DNA from: Bacteriovoracaceae bacterium
GTDB lineage: Bacteria > Bdellovibrionota > Bacteriovoracia > Bacteriovoracales > Bacteriovoracaceae
NCBI GenBank assembly: GCA_947450475.1
Contig: CANFVK010000002.1
Location: forward strand, 496,001-560,000
Direction: 5' to 3'
Length of the DNA: 64,000 nucleotides
Shown: positions 62,774 through 64,000 of the stretch, piece by piece
Position numbering within the stretch: the first letter of the stretch is position 1
Layout of the letters: the number at the start of each line of letters is the position of its first letter
Made by a program: the position numbers and the translations under genes
The notes under the pieces: model-generated
The model's database searches: none
What the model saw: only the letters and a program-made list of their open reading frames with translations
Told to the model about the DNA's origin: nothing

Positions 62774-64000
62774 ATGTATGTTGTAGATTTTTCCATTGAC
62801 CACCAAGAAACTAAAAAATTAATTCAAAAAAATGAATTTACATTTTTAGAGCTACGCGATGCTGAACTCATTGGAGAAAACACCAATGCGATTGAAGGTG
62901 TTCGCACATTATCAAGCGCAACTAGCAGATTTTTTCTTTATTTGGGCTCTGCCAACCCCAGCTTATTATTTCTTTACGGATTTGATCGCATTGATACAGT
63001 TCGTTGGATTGGATTGTCCATTGATGTTGGGTCTGGTGAAGCTCAGGATGCCGCTCGAATTTATTCCAACATTGACAACAATAGCTTCATTAATTTTGAA
63101 AATCATAAAAAATCTTTTACCAATAAAGAGAAGCTCATACCCGCCTTTCATCCAGTAAAAAACCGATACCAATTAGGCCCGACTATTTTTAAATTCTTCG
63201 AAAAATACAATTTGGACTTCGCCTTTATAGATCCTTCCTCCGACGATCCTAACGAAATGATCATTACACTTCGCGAAGCTTTCGAATATTTACGTCTTCG
63301 CGGTTTTCGCAAGACCTTATATTTTTTATTTAATTCACCCAACAATGACAAGTGGAGTGCTAAAACATTTAATACTTTTTCAGGACTAAAAAATGTCCAC
63401 ATGGATTTGTCTAACAAATGTACTCACTCTTGCGTTTTTTGTGGACTCTGGGGTCCAGATTTTATTGATGCATTAAAGCTTCAACAAGGTGGAACTCTTA
63501 CACCGGAAACAAAAACCTTCATGAATCAACAATTACCTGTTGATAAAGCGCTTTCAATAATTGAGCAAATTCCTGAAACCGTGACAAGTGTTCAACTCGG
63601 AGGTGCGGGTGATCCTCTCACTCATCCTCACTGGCTAGACATTTTATCTGCATGGAGATCCAGAGGATTTAAAACTGAAGTACTTTCAAACTTCGAATAC
63701 CCCTCCTTAATTGAAATTGAAAAGTTACATGAATTGGCGCGAGGAAAAGCGACATTAGCTTTTTTTATCAATATTTCCGCTTCAACCGTTGAAACCTACT
63801 GCCAAGTACGTCCAAGACAGTCCAAAGAAGTTTTTGAACGGGTTATGATTAATCTTGCCTATGCTGCCAATCTAAAAAGAAGAGATGGTTACGGCATAAG
63901 AATGACTCACTTGCATGTTATCAACGTACTCAATTATAAAGAAATGCCCCAGATGGTTGAAATGGCCGGTAAATTAATGGCCGATGTGTGGCTAAAGCCA
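62774..64000 (+). CDS. Radical SAM protein with about 210-residue N-terminal extension (cut by window end)
   Basis: The frame opens at ATG 62774 and is still open at base 64000 (409 codons seen). Residues 1-210 form an N-terminal domain I do not recognise (MYVVDFSIDHQETKKLIQKN at the start). The radical SAM cluster motif is NKCTHSCVFCGLWGP, with Cys at 216, 220 and 223, followed by SVQLGGAGDPLTHP (SAM-binding GGxGxP-type turn) and LSNFEYPS. Later INISASTVETYCQVRPRQSK resembles the barrel of SPASM-type enzymes. It is transcribed away from the operon that holds two further radical SAM genes. Any auxiliary cluster domain would lie outside the window. Confidence 0.85.
   Translation, partial: MYVVDFSIDHQETKKLIQKNEFTFLELRDAELIGENTNAIEGVRTLSSATSRFFLYLGSANPSLLFLYGFDRIDTVRWIGLSIDVGSGEAQDAARIYSNIDNNSFINFENHKKSFTNKEKLIPAFHPVKNRYQLGPTIFKFFEKYNLDFAFIDPSSDDPNEMIITLREAFEYLRLRGFRKTLYFLFNSPNNDKWSAKTFNTFSGLKNVHMDLSNKCTHSCVFCGLWGPDFIDALKLQQGGTLTPETKTFMNQQLPVDKALSIIEQIPETVTSVQLGGAGDPLTHPHWLDILSAWRSRGFKTEVLSNFEYPSLIEIEKLHELARGKATLAFFINISASTVETYCQVRPRQSKEVFERVMINLAYAANLKRRDGYGIRMTHLHVINVLNYKEMPQMVEMAGKLMADVWLKP

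Noticed and set aside
62859..63417. Short frames on both strands at the start of the right-hand radical SAM gene
   Set aside because: They overlap the continuous 409-codon frame from 62774, which carries the CxxxCxxC motif and explains the region.

Overview
The window looks like chromosome from a low-GC, Gram-negative bacterium of the Bdellovibrionota type, perhaps a Bacteriovorax/Peredibacter-like predator. This placement is inferred from the gene mix: very many small secreted proteins and lipoproteins, FHA-domain proteins beside Tad and PP2C genes, a large Lol/Slt/LpoA-type envelope repertoire, peptidoglycan amino-sugar salvage, and frequent GTG and TTG starts. No rRNA, phage, insertion sequence or CRISPR array is visible. 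Gene density is high and no stretch over 300 bases lacks a gene; the longest gaps are 20210-20435, 4618-4807 and 46444-46622.

Layout. 1-4617: ftsY (cut at the left edge), an EpmA-like ligase, a secreted protein of unknown function, and a 64-residue DHp-like protein coupled to an NtrC-type regulator. 4808-14320: a 1397-residue Cys/Trp-repeat lipoprotein, rimO, a lytic transglycosylase, lolA and a secreted Cys-rich protein ended by a clear terminator. 14385-18888: a GlcNAc kinase - nagA - nagB-II cassette, then a TMTC-like membrane protein. 18891-24110: two pilin-like genes that seem to use ATT start codons, a 55-base hairpin, and smc. 24259-28798: two tandem amidohydrolase-like lipoproteins, tRNA-Pro, rdgB, rph and birA. 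28801-37478: an operon of tadC, DUF192, three FHA proteins (four FHA domains), a PP2C phosphatase and a receiver protein. 37563-44147: a tight set of AMP nucleosidase, mreB, a PilZ protein, a lipoprotein, two oligopeptide-type permeases and nagZ. 44299-54142: a 34-residue basic protein, an LpoA-like lipoprotein, a 1272-residue permease/Cys-rich/FG-GAP/UnbV fusion, and grpE-dnaK-dnaJ.

54281-64000 is the most unusual part. A seven-gene leftward operon encodes, in order of transcription, an HPr-kinase-like P-loop protein, an FG-GAP/ASPIC (UnbV-like) protein, an RnfD/NqrB-like (UnbU-like) membrane protein, a radical SAM/SPASM protein fused to an HExxH protease domain, a second radical SAM/SPASM protein, and an ABC-2 exporter (permease and ATPase). 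A third radical SAM gene runs divergently off the right edge. The parts resemble peptide-modification (RiPP) clusters, but no precursor peptide is visible and the combination is not one I recognise. The 1272-residue fusion at 46623 carries the same FG-GAP plus UnbV domains, which may tie it to this operon.

The cell-wall genes form a plausible pathway: lytic transglycosylase and NagZ release amino sugars, and the GlcNAc kinase, NagA and NagB-II carry GlcNAc to fructose 6-phosphate. All functions are read from sequence motifs by eye; no database search was run.
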